Shown here one piece after another: positions 6,409-7,333 of a DNA stretch of 7,333 nucleotides; position 1 is the first letter of the stretch, and every line of letters starts with the position of its first letter. The position numbers and the translations under genes were made by a program. The notes beneath the pieces were generated by a model. The model did not search any database and was not told where the DNA came from. It saw nothing but the letters and a program-made list of their open reading frames with translations. Source of the DNA: Bacillota bacterium (GTDB lineage Bacteria > Bacillota > Clostridia > Christensenellales > CAG-138); assembly GCA_023395595.1 (NCBI GenBank), contig JAEWYO010000019.1, forward strand, positions 1 through 7,333, given 5' to 3'.

Positions 6409-6822
6409 TCAACCGGTAACAATCTTGCCGACGATGGGCAGACCTTCGAGGTTTTTCACGCCGTGCGGTGATTTGTTTTTGATGATGTCGGTAAGATCAT
6501 TGCCTGCGGAGTAGCCGTTGTGGTCTCCGTTTTTCCAGGCACTGACATTGCTGACGTCATAGATGATTCCATCCACCGCGACATAGGCGGGATTGCCGTT
6601 CTTGCCGTCATATTGCTTGAGTTGATCGAGAGTCAATTCTAGCGTTCCGTCTGCCGCAGAACCCACAACCGTGGAATCCGTTGGCGTCGCGTCGCTTACC
6701 GCCGCGCTATTTTCAGCAACTGCAGGCGTTGCCGCCGTGCTATTTGCGCCGCCTGCCGCGCAGCCTACCGTGAAGAGTGCCAGCGCCATAACGCTGACTA
6801 AGATCGTGATCATTCGTTTCAT
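6409..6822 (-). CDS. Cytochrome b5-like heme-binding domain lipoprotein
   Basis: This is a 137-residue predicted surface lipoprotein. A signal peptide (MKRMITILVSVMALALF) ends at a lipobox-like TVGC, with Cys21 as the likely lipidated residue; Thr at -3 is not the commonest choice. A low-complexity Ala/Ser/Thr linker runs from 22 to about 58. The C-terminal domain (59-137) matches the small prokaryotic cytochrome b5-like family: LTLDQLKQYDGKNGNPAYVAVDG at 63-85, IYDVSNVSAWKNG at 87-99, HNGYSAGNDLT at 101-111, then SPHG. His101 and His120 sit where the two heme-iron ligands of cytochrome b5 lie. It could carry electrons or bind heme outside the cell; its partner is unknown. A weak GGAAG lies upstream of the ATG. 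It is the downstream member of a tandem paralogous pair. Confidence 0.88.
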   Translation of the reverse strand: MKRMITILVSVMALALFTVGCAAGGANSTAATPAVAENSAAVSDATPTDSTVVGSAADGTLELTLDQLKQYDGKNGNPAYVAVDGIIYDVSNVSAWKNGDHNGYSAGNDLTDIIKNKSPHGVKNLEGLPIVGKIVTG

Positions 6823-6870
6823 CTATCGTTACTTCCTTTCTCGATGTTTTCTGTATATGCTATGAAGTTA

Positions 6871-6896
6871 TATGGTTTACTTATTCTAACCAAATA
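6871..6896 (-). promoter_or_regulatory. Weak promoter candidate for the lipoprotein gene
   Basis: On the minus strand TTGGTT is followed after 15 bases by TATAAC. The -10 is good (five of six) but the spacing is short. It lies downstream of the preceding gene's terminator, so some promoter is expected in this gap; this exact assignment is tentative. Confidence 0.25.
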
Positions 6897-6904
6897 ATAA
6901 CAGA

Positions 6905-6930
6905 AAAGTCGATTGTATGCAACCGACTTT
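6905..6930 (-). terminator. Terminator of the upstream cytochrome b5-like gene
   Basis: AAAGTCG and CGACTTT form a 7-bp stem, extended inside by TTG/CAA after one mismatch, with a TATG loop. Read on the minus strand the stem is followed by a T-rich tract (TTTTCTGTTATTATT), as in an intrinsic terminator. It lies about 45 bases after the stop at 6976 and separates the two paralogues into different transcripts, at least in part. Confidence 0.7.
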
Positions 6931-6940
6931 ATTTCTGTTT

Positions 6941-6959
6941 TGCGTGACTAGATCACGCA
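6941..6959. repeat. Perfect 7-bp inverted repeat downstream of the paralogue
   Basis: TGCGTGA and TCACGCA are perfectly complementary around a CTAGA loop, 17 bases after the stop of the upstream gene and just before its terminator. There is no T-run next to it, so it is not itself an intrinsic terminator. It could stabilise the 3' end of the messenger or be a protein-binding site. Confidence 0.45.
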
Positions 6960-6975
6960 CAAATTCTAAAACTAT

Positions 6976-7333
6976 TTACCCGGCGACCAGTTTCCCGACT
7001 ACAGGAACGCCGTCCAGAACACTGGTTCCGTGCGGGGATTTGCCCAAGATGGCATCGGTCAGATCCTTTCCTGCAGAATAGCCTTCATGAGAGCCGTTCT
7101 TCCACTGGCGCACACCGCTCACGTCATACAGAACACCATCGACCGCGATATATGCGGGATTTCCGTTCTTGCCGTCATACTGTTTGAGTTGATCGAGCGT
7201 GAGTGCCAATGTTCCGTTCGCCGCGGATGGCGTCTGAACGGGTGTTGCTGTCGGTACCGGCGTTACCGGCGCAACCGTCGGAGTCAATCTCGGCGTTGGG
7301 GTTTCGTTCGAGACAAAGCCAATAACCGCGACT
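6976..7333 (-). CDS. Cytochrome b5-like heme-binding domain protein, 5' end cut by window edge
   Basis: The frame is open to the window edge, giving 118 visible residues; the TTG at 7287 is not a convincing start because the frame continues upstream with protein-like sequence. The first visible residues, VAVIGFVSNETPTPRLTPT, look like the end of a membrane segment or signal anchor followed by a Pro/Thr/Val-rich linker. The last 79 residues are the same domain as the next gene downstream: about 58 of 79 identical by my hand alignment, including LTLDQLKQYDGKNGNPAY, WKNG, GYSAG, DLTD, KSPHG and VVGK. Both predicted heme ligands are kept, in GSHEGYSAG and SPHG. No lipobox is visible, so anchoring may differ from the lipoprotein paralogue. 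The N-terminal part and any further domain lie beyond the edge. Confidence 0.88.
   Translation of the reverse strand, partial: VAVIGFVSNETPTPRLTPTVAPVTPVPTATPVQTPSAANGTLALTLDQLKQYDGKNGNPAYIAVDGVLYDVSGVRQWKNGSHEGYSAGKDLTDAILGKSPHGTSVLDGVPVVGKLVAG

Overview
This window reads as an ordinary chromosomal segment of a low-oxygen-type Bacillota (probably Clostridia in the broad sense). That placement is inferred from strong AGGAG-type Shine-Dalgarno sites, lipoprotein signal peptides on short extracellular proteins, moderately GC-rich coding DNA with AT-rich intergenic gaps, and the small bacterial cytochrome b5-like proteins. No marker gene in the window fixes the species. The window is gene-dense: seven complete genes and two cut by the edges.

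Region 1 (1-2852, minus strand) is a four-gene operon: a Crp/Fnr-family regulator, then a lipoprotein substrate-binding protein, a membrane permease and an ATPase (cut by the left edge) of a TauABC/SsuABC-type ABC importer. All three junctions overlap by a few bases (4, 11 and about 8 bp), so translation is probably coupled. The operon has a good sigma-A promoter at 2938-2965, and a 16-bp near-perfect palindrome lies directly downstream of its -10 box. This is a natural candidate for autorepression by the regulator. The transported substrate cannot be told from sequence.

Region 2 (3087-6315, plus strand) diverges from region 1 and carries xth (exonuclease III / AP endonuclease), maf (nucleotide pyrophosphatase) and uvrC (excinuclease subunit C) with 23-26 bp gaps. 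Together they look like a genome-maintenance operon combining base-excision repair, nucleotide-pool cleaning and nucleotide-excision repair. A strong hairpin at 6330-6356 ends it.

Region 3 (6409-7333, minus strand) converges on uvrC and holds two tandem paralogues of a small secreted cytochrome b5-like heme-binding domain, about 73% identical over 79 residues. One is a predicted lipoprotein. The other enters from the right edge and its visible upstream part is a hydrophobic stretch followed by a Pro/Thr-rich linker, so it seems to be tethered differently. Two stem-loops lie between them.

I found no RNA gene, CRISPR array, insertion sequence, phage or defence gene, and nothing that convinces me of a wholly new system. 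The items most worth a second look are the self-contained regulator/operator/transporter unit with unknown ligand and the duplicated cytochrome b5-like pair.
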